Shown here: in pieces, positions 45,566 to 54,581 of the stretch
Layout: each line of letters begins with the position of its first letter
Numbering within the stretch: position 1 is the stretch's first letter
Source: Streptomyces buecherae
GTDB taxonomy: Bacteria > Actinomycetota > Actinomycetes > Streptomycetales > Streptomycetaceae
Length of the DNA: 64,000 nucleotides
Direction: 5' to 3'
Assembly: GCF_014295035.1 (NCBI RefSeq)
Contig: NZ_CP060404.1
Location: 1,902,001-1,966,000, forward strand
Made by a program: the position numbers and the translations under genes
The notes under the pieces: generated by a model
What the model was told of the DNA's origin: nothing
Database searches by the model: none
The model's input: the letters and a program-made list of their open reading frames with translations, nothing else

Positions 45566-45712
45566 TCTCGCCTACCGGGTTAGCTGACGGGTTCGGAGCA
45601 GGAAGGTCTCCTACGGTCACCACGCCTCTCGCGAGGATGGCGGCCGATTCACCCCAGGGGACTTGGGTCCCCGGCTCCCCTGGCTCGCGCCATAAGGGAC
45701 TCGGCGATGGTT
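45566..45712 (-). promoter_or_regulatory. c-di-AMP (ydaO/yuaA) riboswitch
   Basis: Minus-strand leader of the M23 gene with the conserved blocks of the ydaO class: GGGGAGCC, a variable hairpin (GGGGACC-type stem), GGGGTGAATCGG, and near the 3' end CCGAACCCGTCAGCTAACC (45578-45596) followed by GGTAGGCG. In Streptomyces this class controls rpf and other wall-hydrolase genes and turns expression down when c-di-AMP binds. No long T-tract terminator is visible; GGAG-TACGC-CTCC around the ribosome site could be part of the switch. Confidence 0.9.
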
Positions 45713-45858
45713 GCCCGGTGCCACGGGTGTGGCGAAGGTGTGACGGACAACGGGGCTGACGCTAAGCGGGACGTCTTTTGATCGGCAAACAGAACCGGCC
45801 ATTTGTTGCGCACGCCACACGGCAGACAGGCAGCCTCTCCCGCAAAACAGACAAACCG

Positions 45859-45894
45859 AGAGGCCCTGGCATCCCACTTGACACCAGGGCCTCT
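45859..45894 (-). terminator. Rho-independent-type terminator of the M16 operon
   Basis: Perfect 11-base stem AGAGGCCCTGG/CCAGGGCCTCT. On the minus strand it is followed by CGGTTTGTCTGTTTTG, a T-rich tail rare in this sequence. It lies ~350 bases beyond the second M16 gene and just upstream of the M23 riboswitch. Confidence 0.75.
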
Positions 45895-46244
45895 TAACGG
45901 CTCATCAGTAACAGGAGCCCCTGCCGCCGCCCCGGACACCCGGGTCAAACCGGGCGCCCACGCCGCTCTCTGGGGCACGGTCAGGTACCGGGCGGCGCCC
46001 CGCTACGTCCTGGCGTACGCCACCCGCTCCACCGCTCGCGTGCTCGCCCGCACCTCCCGGCATCTGGGGACCGCGGCAGCCGCCCCGGCCGCGAGGACCG
46101 CTCGACGCGCCTCCCGGCGCTCCGGGCGCTGACGGCACGGGCAGCGCGGGCGGCACGGCGGCACGGGCGGCGCAGGGCCGGGCCCGAGCCGGACGGCACC
46201 TGACGGCTCGCCAGCCCGGCTCGGGCCACCGGGGTGGCCCGCCG
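45895..46244. other. Long 3' region of the M16 operon
   Basis: About 350 bases between the M16 stop and the terminator. A plus-strand frame at about 45990-46132 has coding-like third-position GC but no start codon nearby. Nothing certain is encoded. Confidence 0.4.
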
Positions 46245-47672
46245 CTAGCCGCTCACCACCCGTACGTCCCCGATGCCCAGCGCCTTCACCGGCTCGGCGA
46301 TCACCGAGGCGTCGCCGACCAGCACGGTCACCAGCCGGTCGGTGGGGAAGGCGGCGACGGCCGCGGCCGTCGCCTCGACCGTGCCGGTCTCCGCGAGCCG
46401 CCGGTAGAGGTGGGCCTGGAAGTCGTCCGGCAGGTGCTGCTCGACCTGGTCCGCGAGGGTGCCCGCGACCGAGGCGGCCGTCTCGTACTTCAGCGGGGCG
46501 ATCCCCACCAGGTTCTGCACGGCCACGTCGCGCTCGTCGTCCGTGAGCCCGTCGGCGGCCAGCGTGCGCAGCACCTTCCACGCGTCCTCGAGGGCCGGCC
46601 CCGTCACCTCGGTGGCCACCGAGCCGCTGATGGCCAGGAGGGAGAGGCCGGTGCCCTCCGGCGTGGAGCGCAGCACCTGGGCGAAGGCCCGCACGCCGTA
46701 CGTGTAGCCCTTCTCCTCGCGCAGCACCCGGTCGAGCCGGGAGGTGAGGGTGCCGCCCAGGCAGTAGGTGCCGAGCGTCTGCGCGGGCCAGACCTGGTCG
46801 TGCCGGTCGGCGCCGACCCGGCCGATGAGCAGTTGGGTCTGCACCGCGCCCGGCCGGTCCACGATGACGACCCGGCCGGTGTCGTCGGCGGTGACGGTGG
46901 GCACCGGGCGGGGCGCGGCCGTGTCGCCGCTCCAGGCGCCCAGCGTGTCGGCCAGCGCCTGGTCGAGGTCGACGCCGGTGAGGTCGCCGACGACGACGGC
47001 GGTGGCCGTGGCGGGGCGCACGTGGGCCGCGTAGAAGGCGCGCACGGCGGCGGCGTCCACGCGCGCGACCGACTCCTCGGTGCCCTGGCGCGGCCGGGAC
47101 ATCCGGGAGTCGGCCGGGAAGAGCTCCCTGGAGAGCGTCATCGCGGCCCGCCGGGCGGGGTTGGCCAGCTCGTGCGGGATCTCGTCGAGCCGGTTGCGCA
47201 CCAGCCGCTCGACCTCGCCCTCCGGGAAGGCTGGGGCGCGCAGGGCGTCGGCGAGCAGCCCGAGCGCCTTCGTCAGCCGGGAGGCGGGGACCTCCAGGGA
47301 GACGCGCACGCCGGGGTGGTCCGCGTACGCGTCCAGGGTGGCGCCGCAGCGCTCCAACTCGGCGGCGAACTCCTCGGCCGAGTGCCGGTCGGTGCCCTCC
47401 GACAGCGCCCGCGCCATGATGGTCGCCACGCCTTCGAGCCCCTGCGGCTCGGCTTCCAGCGGTGCGGCGAGGCTGACCTCGACCGCGACGACCTGCTGGC
47501 CGGGGCGGTGGCAGCGCAGCACGGTCAGGCCGTTGGGCAACTGGCCGCGCTCGGGTGCGGGGAAGGCCCACGGCCTGGCCTGGCCCGGCTGCGGCTGGGG
47601 GTGGAACTGCATGCTCGTCACGGTGTCCGTCGCGTTCGTCTGCGTCGCGGTCGTGGTTGCGGCGTCGCTCAC
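46245..47672 (-). CDS. M16 family peptidase-like protein, non-catalytic partner
   Basis: Protein of 475 residues with the M16 fold but no HxxEH zinc motif: the region that should hold it reads ATIMARALSEGTDRHSAEEFAAEL. It retains the C-terminal R/Y substrate motif in EEKGYTYGVRAF, as the regulatory subunit of heterodimeric M16B enzymes does. Its GTG overlaps the stop of the catalytic gene (GTGA), so the two are made together. Confidence 0.9.
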   Translation of the reverse strand: MSDAATTTATQTNATDTVTSMQFHPQPQPGQARPWAFPAPERGQLPNGLTVLRCHRPGQQVVAVEVSLAAPLEAEPQGLEGVATIMARALSEGTDRHSAEEFAAELERCGATLDAYADHPGVRVSLEVPASRLTKALGLLADALRAPAFPEGEVERLVRNRLDEIPHELANPARRAAMTLSRELFPADSRMSRPRQGTEESVARVDAAAVRAFYAAHVRPATATAVVVGDLTGVDLDQALADTLGAWSGDTAAPRPVPTVTADDTGRVVIVDRPGAVQTQLLIGRVGADRHDQVWPAQTLGTYCLGGTLTSRLDRVLREEKGYTYGVRAFAQVLRSTPEGTGLSLLAISGSVATEVTGPALEDAWKVLRTLAADGLTDDERDVAVQNLVGIAPLKYETAASVAGTLADQVEQHLPDDFQAHLYRRLAETGTVEATAAAVAAFPTDRLVTVLVGDASVIAEPVKALGIGDVRVVSG

Positions 47673-49108
47673 CGGCCGGCCCCTTCGTCGTTGTCCTCGG
47701 TCGCTGCGTTGGCCGCGTCGGCCGCGGGCGCGGCGGGTGCCGCCCGCACGACGTCGGTCGGCTGGGTGGGCTGCGCGCCCTCGTCGCTCTCGCCGTTGTC
47801 GGCGGCCTCGATCGGCTCGTAGACGAGGACCGCGCGGTTGTCAGGGCGCAGTCGGGCCGCGGCGACGGCCCGCACCTCGTCGGCGGTGATGTCCAGGACC
47901 CGGCCCACGGCGCTCAGCGCGAGCTGCGGGTCACCGAAGAGCACCGCGTACCGGCACAGTTCGTCGGCCCGGCCGCCGACCGTGGCCAGCCGGTCCAGCC
48001 ACTCGCGCTCCAGTTGCGCCTGGGCCCGCTCCATCTCCTCCGGGCTCGGGCCCTCAGCGGCGAAGCGCGCGAGTTCCTCGTCCACCGCGGCCTCGATGGC
48101 GGGCACCTCCACGCCGCCCGAGGTCTTGACGTCCAGCCAGCCGAGCGAGGGCGCGCCGGCCAGTCGCAGCAGTCCGAAGCCGGCCGCGACGGCCGTGCGG
48201 TCGCGCCGCACCAGCCGGTTGTGCAGGCGCGAGGACTCGCCACCGCCGAGCACGGTCAGCGCCAGGTCGGCGGCGTCCGCCTCCCGGGTGCCGTCGTGCG
48301 GCAGCCGGTAGGCGGCCATCAGGGCCCGCGCGGGCACCTCCTCGCGCACCTCCTCGCGCAACTGCGCGCCGATGGTGTCGGGCAGCGCGCCGTCCCGCGG
48401 GGTGGGCTTGCCGTCGTGCGCCGGAATGCTGCCGAAGTACTTCTCGACCCAGGCCAGGGTCTGCTCGGGGTCGATGTCCCCGACGACGGCGAGTACGGCG
48501 TTGTTCGGCGCGTAGTACGTGCGGAAGAACTGCCGCGCGTCCTCCAGCGAGGCCGCGTCCAGGTCCGCCATCGAGCCGATGGGGGTGTGGTGGTACGGGT
48601 GGCCCTCCGGGTAGACCATCGCGGTCAGCCGCTCGAAGGCGGTGCCGTAGGGCACGTTGTCGTACCGCTGGCGGCGCTCGTTCTTCACCACGTCCCGCTG
48701 GTTCTCCATGCTCTCCTCGTCGAGCGCGGAGAGCAGCGAGCCCATCCGGTCGGCCTCCAGCCACAGGGCCAGCTCCACCTGGTGGGTGGGCATGGTCTCG
48801 AAGTAGTTGGTGCGCTCGAAGCTCGTGGTGCCGTTCAGCGAGCCGCCGGCGCCCTGCACCAGCTCGAAGTGGCCGTTGCCCGGGACCTGCTTCGAACCCT
48901 GGAACATCAGGTGCTCGAAGAGGTGGGCGAGCCCCGTACGCCCCTTGACCTCGTGGCGGGAGCCGACGTCGTACCAGAGGCAGACCGCGGCGACCGGGGT
49001 CAGGTGGTCCTCGGAGAGCACCACACGCAGACCGTTCGCCAGGCGGTGCTCGGTCGCTGTCAGGCCGCCGGAGCCGGCCTGTTGCGTGGCCGTGTGACCC
49101 ATGGGCAT
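47669..49108 (-). CDS. M16 family zinc metallopeptidase, catalytic subunit
   Basis: Protein of 479 residues with the inverted zinc motif HLFEH (His62, Glu65, His66) in GRTGLAHLFEHLMFQGS and the distal Glu region ENQRDVVKNERRQR. M16B peptidases degrade or process peptides inside the chamber formed with the partner subunit. No signal peptide. The ATG at 49108 has AAGGGA upstream; the frame is open further upstream but without family similarity. Divergent from parC. Confidence 0.93.
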   Translation of the reverse strand: MPMGHTATQQAGSGGLTATEHRLANGLRVVLSEDHLTPVAAVCLWYDVGSRHEVKGRTGLAHLFEHLMFQGSKQVPGNGHFELVQGAGGSLNGTTSFERTNYFETMPTHQVELALWLEADRMGSLLSALDEESMENQRDVVKNERRQRYDNVPYGTAFERLTAMVYPEGHPYHHTPIGSMADLDAASLEDARQFFRTYYAPNNAVLAVVGDIDPEQTLAWVEKYFGSIPAHDGKPTPRDGALPDTIGAQLREEVREEVPARALMAAYRLPHDGTREADAADLALTVLGGGESSRLHNRLVRRDRTAVAAGFGLLRLAGAPSLGWLDVKTSGGVEVPAIEAAVDEELARFAAEGPSPEEMERAQAQLEREWLDRLATVGGRADELCRYAVLFGDPQLALSAVGRVLDITADEVRAVAAARLRPDNRAVLVYEPIEAADNGESDEGAQPTQPTDVVRAAPAAPAADAANAATEDNDEGAGR

Positions 49109-49323
49109 GTACGTCCCTTCGATCGCGCGATCTATCGCGGGTTGAGCAGTCCTGTCACTGTATGCAAGCGGGCTGACATCTGGCGAAGTTCCCGGCGAAG
49201 CCCCCGCGCGCGGCGGCGTCGTGCGGGCTCCGCCAGCCGGGTCGTGGTCAGCGTTGTCAGTGCGGCGGTCCACAATGGTCGGCGTCAGAACTCGCACCGG
49301 CAGGAGAAGGAGCCGCAGCCGCG

Positions 49324-51777
49324 ATGGCCCGCCGCAGCACGAAGACCCCGCCACCGGAGGATTTCGAGGAGCGCATCCTCGACATCGACGTCGTCGATGA
49401 AATGCAGGGCTCCTTCCTCGAATACGCCTACTCGGTCATCTACTCCCGCGCGCTGCCCGACGCCAGGGACGGCCTCAAGCCGGTGCACCGCCGCATCCTG
49501 TACCAGATGAACGACATGGGGCTGCGCCCCGAGCGGGGGTACGTCAAGTGCGCCCGCGTCGTCGGCGAGGTGATGGGCAAGCTGCACCCGCACGGTGACG
49601 CGTCCATCTACGACGCGCTGGTGCGCATGGCCCAGCCGTTCTCGATGCGCCTGCCGCTGGTCGACGGGCACGGCAACTTCGGTTCGCTGGGCAACGACGA
49701 CCCGCCGGCCGCGATGCGGTACACCGAGTGCCGGATGGCGTCGGCGACCTCGCTGATGACCGAGTCCATCGACGAGGACACGGTCGACTTCAGCCCCAAC
49801 TACGACGGCAGCGAGCAGGAGCCCGTCGCGCTCCCGGCCGCCTACCCCAACCTGCTGGTCAACGGCTCGTCGGGGATCGCGGTCGGGATGGCGACGAACA
49901 TGCCGCCGCACAACCTCGGCGAGGTCATCGCCGCGGCGCGGCACCTGATCAAGCACCCGGGCGCCGACCTCGACACGCTGATGCGCTTCGTGCCCGGCCC
50001 CGACCTGCCCACCGGCGGGCGCGTCGTCGGCCTGTCGGGCGTGCGGGACGCGTACGAGACCGGGCGCGGCACGTTCAAGATCCGCGCGACGGTGACGGTG
50101 GACAACGTTTCACCACGCCGCAAGGGCCTGGTCGTCACGGAGCTGCCGTTCGCGGTCGGCCCGGAGAAGGTCATCGCCAAGATCAAGGACCTGGTCGGCG
50201 CGAAGAAGCTCCAGGGCATCGCCGACGTCAAGGACCTCACCGACCGCGAGCACGGGCTGCGGCTGGTCATCGAGGTGAAGAACGGCTTCAACCCGGAGGC
50301 CGTCCTCGAGCAGTTGTACAAGCTGACGCCGATGGAGGAGTCCTTCGGCATCAACAACGTCGCCCTGGTGGACGGCCAGCCGCTCACGCTCGGCCTCAAG
50401 GAACTCCTGGAGGTCTACCTCGACCACCGCTTCGAGGTCGTACGGCGGCGCAGCGAGTACCGGCGCAGGAAGCGGCAGGACCGGCTGCACCTGGTCGAGG
50501 GCCTGCTCACGGCGCTGCTCGACATCGACGAGGTCATTCGCCTCATCCGGTCCAGCGAGAACGCGGCGCAGGCCAAGGAAGCGCTGATGGGCCGGTTCGC
50601 GCTGTCGGACACCCAGACGCAGTACATCCTGGACACGCCGCTGCGCCGGCTGACCAAGTTCGACCGGATCGAGCTGGAGTCGGAGCGGGACAAGCTCACC
50701 GGGGAGATCGCCGAGCTGACCCGCATCCTGGAGTCCGACGCCGAGTTGCGGAAGCTGGTGTCGAGCGAGCTGGCGACGGTGGCGAAGAAGTTCGGCACCG
50801 ACCGGCGCACGGTTCTCCTCGAGTCGGCCGGTTCCACGGTGGCGTCGGTGCCCCTGGAGGTCCCCGACGACCCGTGCCGCGTGCTGCTCTCGTCCACGGG
50901 GCTGCTGGCCCGCACCGCCACCGGCGAGCCGCCGGTGGACGACGGGGCGGCCCGGCGCGCCAAGCACGACGTGATCGTCTCCTCGGTGCCGGCGACGGCG
51001 CGCGCCGACATCGGCGCGGTGACCTCGACCGGGCGGCTGCTGCGGATCGCGGTGATCGACCTGCCGACGCTGCCGGACACCGCGTCGGCGCCCAACGTCT
51101 CGGGCGGGGCGCCGCTCACGGAGTTCCTGACCCTGGCCGACGGTGAGCGCGTGGTGTGCCTGACCACGCTGGACGAGTCGTCGCCCGGCCTGGCGCTGGG
51201 CACGGCGCAGGGCGTGGTCAAGCGGGTGGTGCCCGACTATCCGACGAACAAGGGGGAGTTGGAGGTCATCACGCTCCGCGAGGGCGACGAGGTCGTCGGC
51301 GCCGTGGAGTTGCGCACCGGCGACGAGGACCTGGTCTTCATCACCAGCGAGGCCCAACTGCTGCGCTATCCGGCCGCGCAGGTGCGCCCGCAGGGGCGGG
51401 CCGCGGGCGGCATGGCGGGCGTGAAGCTGGGCGCCGGCGCCAGGGCGCTGTCCTTCGGCGCGGTGGACCCGGCCGTCGACGCGATGGTCTTCACGGTGGC
51501 GGGCGCGCGGGACACGCTCGACGGAGCGCTGCAAACGGCCAAGCTCACCCCGTTCGACCAGTATCCGCGCAAGGGCCGGGCCACCGGCGGAGTGCGCTGC
51601 CAGCGCTTCCTCAAGGGCGAGGACTGCCTGGTCATGGCGTGGGCGGGGGTGGCCCCGCCACGGGCCGCCAGCAACGCCGGCGCCCCGGTGCCGCTGCCCG
51701 AGCCCGACCCGCGCCGGGACGGTTCCGGTGTCCCGCTGGCCAAGCCGGTGGCGGCGATCGCGGGCCCGGCCGCGTAG
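49324..51777 (+). CDS. parC: DNA topoisomerase IV subunit A
   Basis: Type II topoisomerase A subunit of 817 residues with the catalytic Tyr133 in [10 protein letters not shown] and the quinolone region [17 protein letters not shown]. The C-terminal half forms the DNA-wrapping propeller. It lacks the GyrA box QRRGGKG, and the matching B subunit gene (parE) lies 8 kb away, so ParC fits better than GyrA. It decatenates daughter chromosomes. Position 93 is Ala and 94 Ser, the arrangement linked to low intrinsic quinolone sensitivity in mycobacterial GyrA. Confidence 0.94.
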   Translation: MARRSTKTPPPEDFEERILDIDVVDEMQGSFLEYAYSVIYSRALPDARDGLKPVHRRILYQMNDMGLRPERGYVKCARVVGEVMGKLHPHGDASIYDALVRMAQPFSMRLPLVDGHGNFGSLGNDDPPAAMRYTECRMASATSLMTESIDEDTVDFSPNYDGSEQEPVALPAAYPNLLVNGSSGIAVGMATNMPPHNLGEVIAAARHLIKHPGADLDTLMRFVPGPDLPTGGRVVGLSGVRDAYETGRGTFKIRATVTVDNVSPRRKGLVVTELPFAVGPEKVIAKIKDLVGAKKLQGIADVKDLTDREHGLRLVIEVKNGFNPEAVLEQLYKLTPMEESFGINNVALVDGQPLTLGLKELLEVYLDHRFEVVRRRSEYRRRKRQDRLHLVEGLLTALLDIDEVIRLIRSSENAAQAKEALMGRFALSDTQTQYILDTPLRRLTKFDRIELESERDKLTGEIAELTRILESDAELRKLVSSELATVAKKFGTDRRTVLLESAGSTVASVPLEVPDDPCRVLLSSTGLLARTATGEPPVDDGAARRAKHDVIVSSVPATARADIGAVTSTGRLLRIAVIDLPTLPDTASAPNVSGGAPLTEFLTLADGERVVCLTTLDESSPGLALGTAQGVVKRVVPDYPTNKGELEVITLREGDEVVGAVELRTGDEDLVFITSEAQLLRYPAAQVRPQGRAAGGMAGVKLGAGARALSFGAVDPAVDAMVFTVAGARDTLDGALQTAKLTPFDQYPRKGRATGGVRCQRFLKGEDCLVMAWAGVAPPRAASNAGAPVPLPEPDPRRDGSGVPLAKPVAAIAGPAA

Positions 51778-51969
51778 CGGGAGCGCGCGTCGCCGCGCCG
51801 GGGCTTGTCCCCTGGCGCGGCACGTGCGGGCGCGCGGACCGTTCGGTGAGCGGTGTGGGGCACGGGCCACCGGGGGCTGCCTGCTTCGGGGGCTCGCGGG
51901 GCCTGGGGGTTCGCGAGCCTCAGACCCGGGCCGCCGGGCGAGCAGCCCGGGCGCGCGGGGGCGCGCGGC

Positions 51970-53199
51970 CTACTCCTCGTCCTGCTCGCGGTCCTGGTGC
52001 TGGACGTACCGCAGCACGCCCCACATGGCGCGCGCCACGGCCGCCGCCTCCGTCGGCCCGTCCGAGCCGGCCTCGGCGGCCGGGGCCGCGGTCGGCCCGA
52101 CGGGCTCGGCGGTGCGCTGGGCCGGCAGCGGGGAGCCGGCCGCGCTCGCGCCGGGCTCGCCCGACAGCGCGGCCCCGGCCACGGGCCGTGCCACCTCCGC
52201 CACCTCCGCCACCAGGGGGTCGTCCGCCCGGCAGCCGGCGAGCTGGTCGCGCAGGGCGGGGGCGTCGATGCCCGAGCCGATGAGCACGAGTTGGGTCAGC
52301 CGGGGCTCGCCCGAGGGCCAGGGCTCCGGGTAGAAGCGCAGGAAGCGCCCGACGGCGTGCAGCACGTACCGGTTGCGCGGGTCGCCGGCCCCGAAGTCGA
52401 CGAATCCCTTGATCCGGTAGAGCCCCGTCGGTCGCGCGTCGAGGAAGTCCATCAGCCGCCGCGGGTGCAGCGGTACGGACGAGGTGAACGCGAGGCTCTC
52501 GTACGCCGCGTGCGGGTGATCGGCGTGCCCGTCGCCGTCGCCGAGGTCCAACTCGTCGCGCAGGTCCTCGAAGGAGAGCTGTCGCCCGGCGCTCTCGTCG
52601 CGCGGGCGGCACGCGAAGAGCAGTTCCGGATCGACGCGGCCGTGCTCCGCGACGACGACCGCCGTGCCCCGGCTCAGCTCGTTGAGGGTCTCCCGCAGGG
52701 CGGTCAGCTCGGTCGGCGAGACCCGGTCGGCCTTGTTGAGGACGACCAGGTCGGCGATGGCCAGGTGCCGGTCGAGCTCCGGGTGGCGCTCCCGGGTGGC
52801 CGCGAATTCCGCCGCGTCGGCGACCTCGACCAGGCCACCGTAGACCACCCGCCGGTTGTCGCTGGCCAGCACCATCCGCACCAGTTCCTGCGGCTCGGCG
52901 AGCCCGCTCGCCTCGATGACGATGACGTCCAGGCGGGCGGCGGGCGCGGTCAGGGTGTCCAGGTAGCCGTCGAGTTCGCTGACGTCCACGGCGCAGCACA
53001 GGCACCCGTTGCCGAGCGAGACGGTCGATCCCACCTGCCCCGACACGCTCATGGCGTCGATCTCGATCGAGCCGAAGTCGTTGACGATGACGCCGATCCG
53101 GGTGTCGCCGCTGTGCCGGAGCAGGTGGTTGAGCAGGGTGGTCTTGCCCGACCCCAGGAAGCCCGCGAGGACGATGACCGGGATCTGCTGCTCGCTCAA
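51970..53199 (-). CDS. CobW/Nha-type G3E GTPase (metal chaperone family)
   Basis: Protein of 409 residues from a TTG start (AGAGG upstream; no ATG fits). P-loop GFLGSGKTT, the metal-binding GCLCC motif, Walker B-like VIVIEASGLAEP, and base-specific NKAD are present; the C-terminal CobW domain carries ESLAFTSSVPLHPRRLMDFLD. Such GTPases deliver zinc or cobalt to enzymes. The last ~110 residues are Ala/Pro-rich. No Zur site was found upstream; it follows the citrate synthase gene by 11 bases. Confidence 0.9.
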   Translation of the reverse strand: MSEQQIPVIVLAGFLGSGKTTLLNHLLRHSGDTRIGVIVNDFGSIEIDAMSVSGQVGSTVSLGNGCLCCAVDVSELDGYLDTLTAPAARLDVIVIEASGLAEPQELVRMVLASDNRRVVYGGLVEVADAAEFAATRERHPELDRHLAIADLVVLNKADRVSPTELTALRETLNELSRGTAVVVAEHGRVDPELLFACRPRDESAGRQLSFEDLRDELDLGDGDGHADHPHAAYESLAFTSSVPLHPRRLMDFLDARPTGLYRIKGFVDFGAGDPRNRYVLHAVGRFLRFYPEPWPSGEPRLTQLVLIGSGIDAPALRDQLAGCRADDPLVAEVAEVARPVAGAALSGEPGASAAGSPLPAQRTAEPVGPTAAPAAEAGSDGPTEAAAVARAMWGVLRYVQHQDREQDEE

Positions 53200-53210
53200 C
53201 GGGGGACCTC

Positions 53211-54452
53211 TCACACGGTGGGCACGGGCTGCGGCGGTGGCGGACCGACGTAGCGGGCCGCCGGGCGGATGATCTTCGAGTCCTCCGCCTGCTCCAGGAT
53301 ATTGGCGCTCCAGCCGACCACGCGGGCCGCCGCGAACGTCGGCGTGAACATGGCACGCGGCAGCCCGCACAGCTCCATCACGACGCCCGCGTAGAACTCG
53401 ACGTTGGTGTGCAGCTCGCGGCCCGGCTTCAGCTCCGCCAGGATCGCCTCCACCTGCGTCTCCACCTGTACGGCGAAGTCCACGAGCGGGCCGCCGAAGC
53501 TCCGCGCGACGCCGCGCAGCATCCGCGATCGCGGGTCCTCGGTGCGGTAGACGGGGTGCCCGAACCCCATGATCCGCTCCCCCGCCCGCACCCGTTCCCT
53601 GATCCAGGCGTCGATCCGGTCGGGGGTGCCGATGGCGTCGAGCGTGTCCAGGGCCCGGCTCGGCGCGCCCCCGTGCAACGGCCCCGACAGCGCGCCCACC
53701 GCGCCCACCAGACAGGCGGCGAGATCGGCGCCGGTGGAGGCGATCACGCGGGCGGTGAAGGTGGAGGCGTTGAACCCGTGGTCGACGGTGGAGATCAGAT
53801 ACCGCTCGATGGCGCGGGCGCGCTCCGGCTCCGGCTCGGTACCGCTCAGCATGTAGAGGTAGTTGGCGGCGTACGGGAGGTCGTCCCGTGGCTCGACCGG
53901 CTCCAGGCCCTCGCCGAGCCGGTGGAGCGCGGTGAGCAGGGTGGGTACGGCGGCGCACGCCGCCAGCGCGTCCGCGCGCCGGCGCTCGGTGTCGATGTCG
54001 TACAGCGGCCGGAACCCGGCGGACGCGCCGAGCAGGGAGAGAGCGGTGCGCAGACCGGCGAGCGGACCCGACGGCCCGCTGGCGCGGGCGATGCCGGGCA
54101 GCGCGGCCCGCAGCGCCTCGGGCAGCCGCCGCAGGGCGGCGGTCCGCGCGGCGAACGCGGCCCGCCGCGCGGCGTCCGGCAGCTCTCCGTAGAACATCAG
54201 GTGCCACACGTCCTCGAAGGTGCGGCTCTCGGCGAGTTCGACGGCGGAGTACTGGCCGTAGTGGTAGAAGCCCTCGCGACCGCGGACGTCGCCGAGCGCG
54301 GTGTCGGTCACGACGACCCCCGCGAGCCCGCGCGGCACCTCGATCGGCGCGCCCTCGCCCGCCCGGCCTCGGGAGGGTGACGGCTGCTCACCACCGGCCG
54401 GCAGCGGTGCCCGCGGCCCCTGCGCGACTGCTTCGGACTCCTGGATCGGCAT
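53211..54452 (-). CDS. Citrate synthase family protein with Asp-to-Glu at the active site
   Basis: Protein of 413 residues with a full citrate synthase fold. Key residues: His225 in DHGFNASTFTAR, His260 in SGPLHGGA and His299 in MGFGHPVY. The catalytic Asp, normally in NVDFY, is Glu352 (HTNVEFYAG). It may be a citrate, 2-methylcitrate or other Claisen-condensing enzyme. The first ~40 residues are Pro/Gly-rich. ATG at 54452 with GGGGAG upstream. Divergent from an HTH-citrate synthase fusion across an AT-rich gap. Confidence 0.88.
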   Translation of the reverse strand: MPIQESEAVAQGPRAPLPAGGEQPSPSRGRAGEGAPIEVPRGLAGVVVTDTALGDVRGREGFYHYGQYSAVELAESRTFEDVWHLMFYGELPDAARRAAFAARTAALRRLPEALRAALPGIARASGPSGPLAGLRTALSLLGASAGFRPLYDIDTERRRADALAACAAVPTLLTALHRLGEGLEPVEPRDDLPYAANYLYMLSGTEPEPERARAIERYLISTVDHGFNASTFTARVIASTGADLAACLVGAVGALSGPLHGGAPSRALDTLDAIGTPDRIDAWIRERVRAGERIMGFGHPVYRTEDPRSRMLRGVARSFGGPLVDFAVQVETQVEAILAELKPGRELHTNVEFYAGVVMELCGLPRAMFTPTFAAARVVGWSANILEQAEDSKIIRPAARYVGPPPPQPVPTV

Positions 54453-54476
54453 CTTCGACTCCCCTTCTCGCTTCAC

Positions 54477-54541
54477 ATTGATTTCGACTGTCCAGTACGC
54501 ATGATCGAGCTGTCAATATTGATTGGAGCAAAGTAAATCAA
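54477..54541. promoter_or_regulatory. AT-rich operator candidate between two citrate synthase genes
   Basis: In a region far less GC-rich than its surroundings, ATTGATT occurs at 54477-54483 and 54518-54524 and its inverse core AATCAA at 54536-54541. TCAATATTGA (54513-54522) is a perfect palindrome. The set sits between two divergent starts and is a good candidate binding site for the adjacent HTH-containing protein. Confidence 0.6.
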
Positions 54542-54581
54542 CATATGGAGGGGAGCTCATCAGCATGGATACGGTAAGGAC

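Noticed and set aside
45990-46132. Plus-strand frame downstream of the M16 operon with coding-like third-position GC
   Set aside because: The only upstream in-frame start is a TTG far away, before the terminator hairpin, and there is no ribosome site. A decayed gene cannot be excluded.
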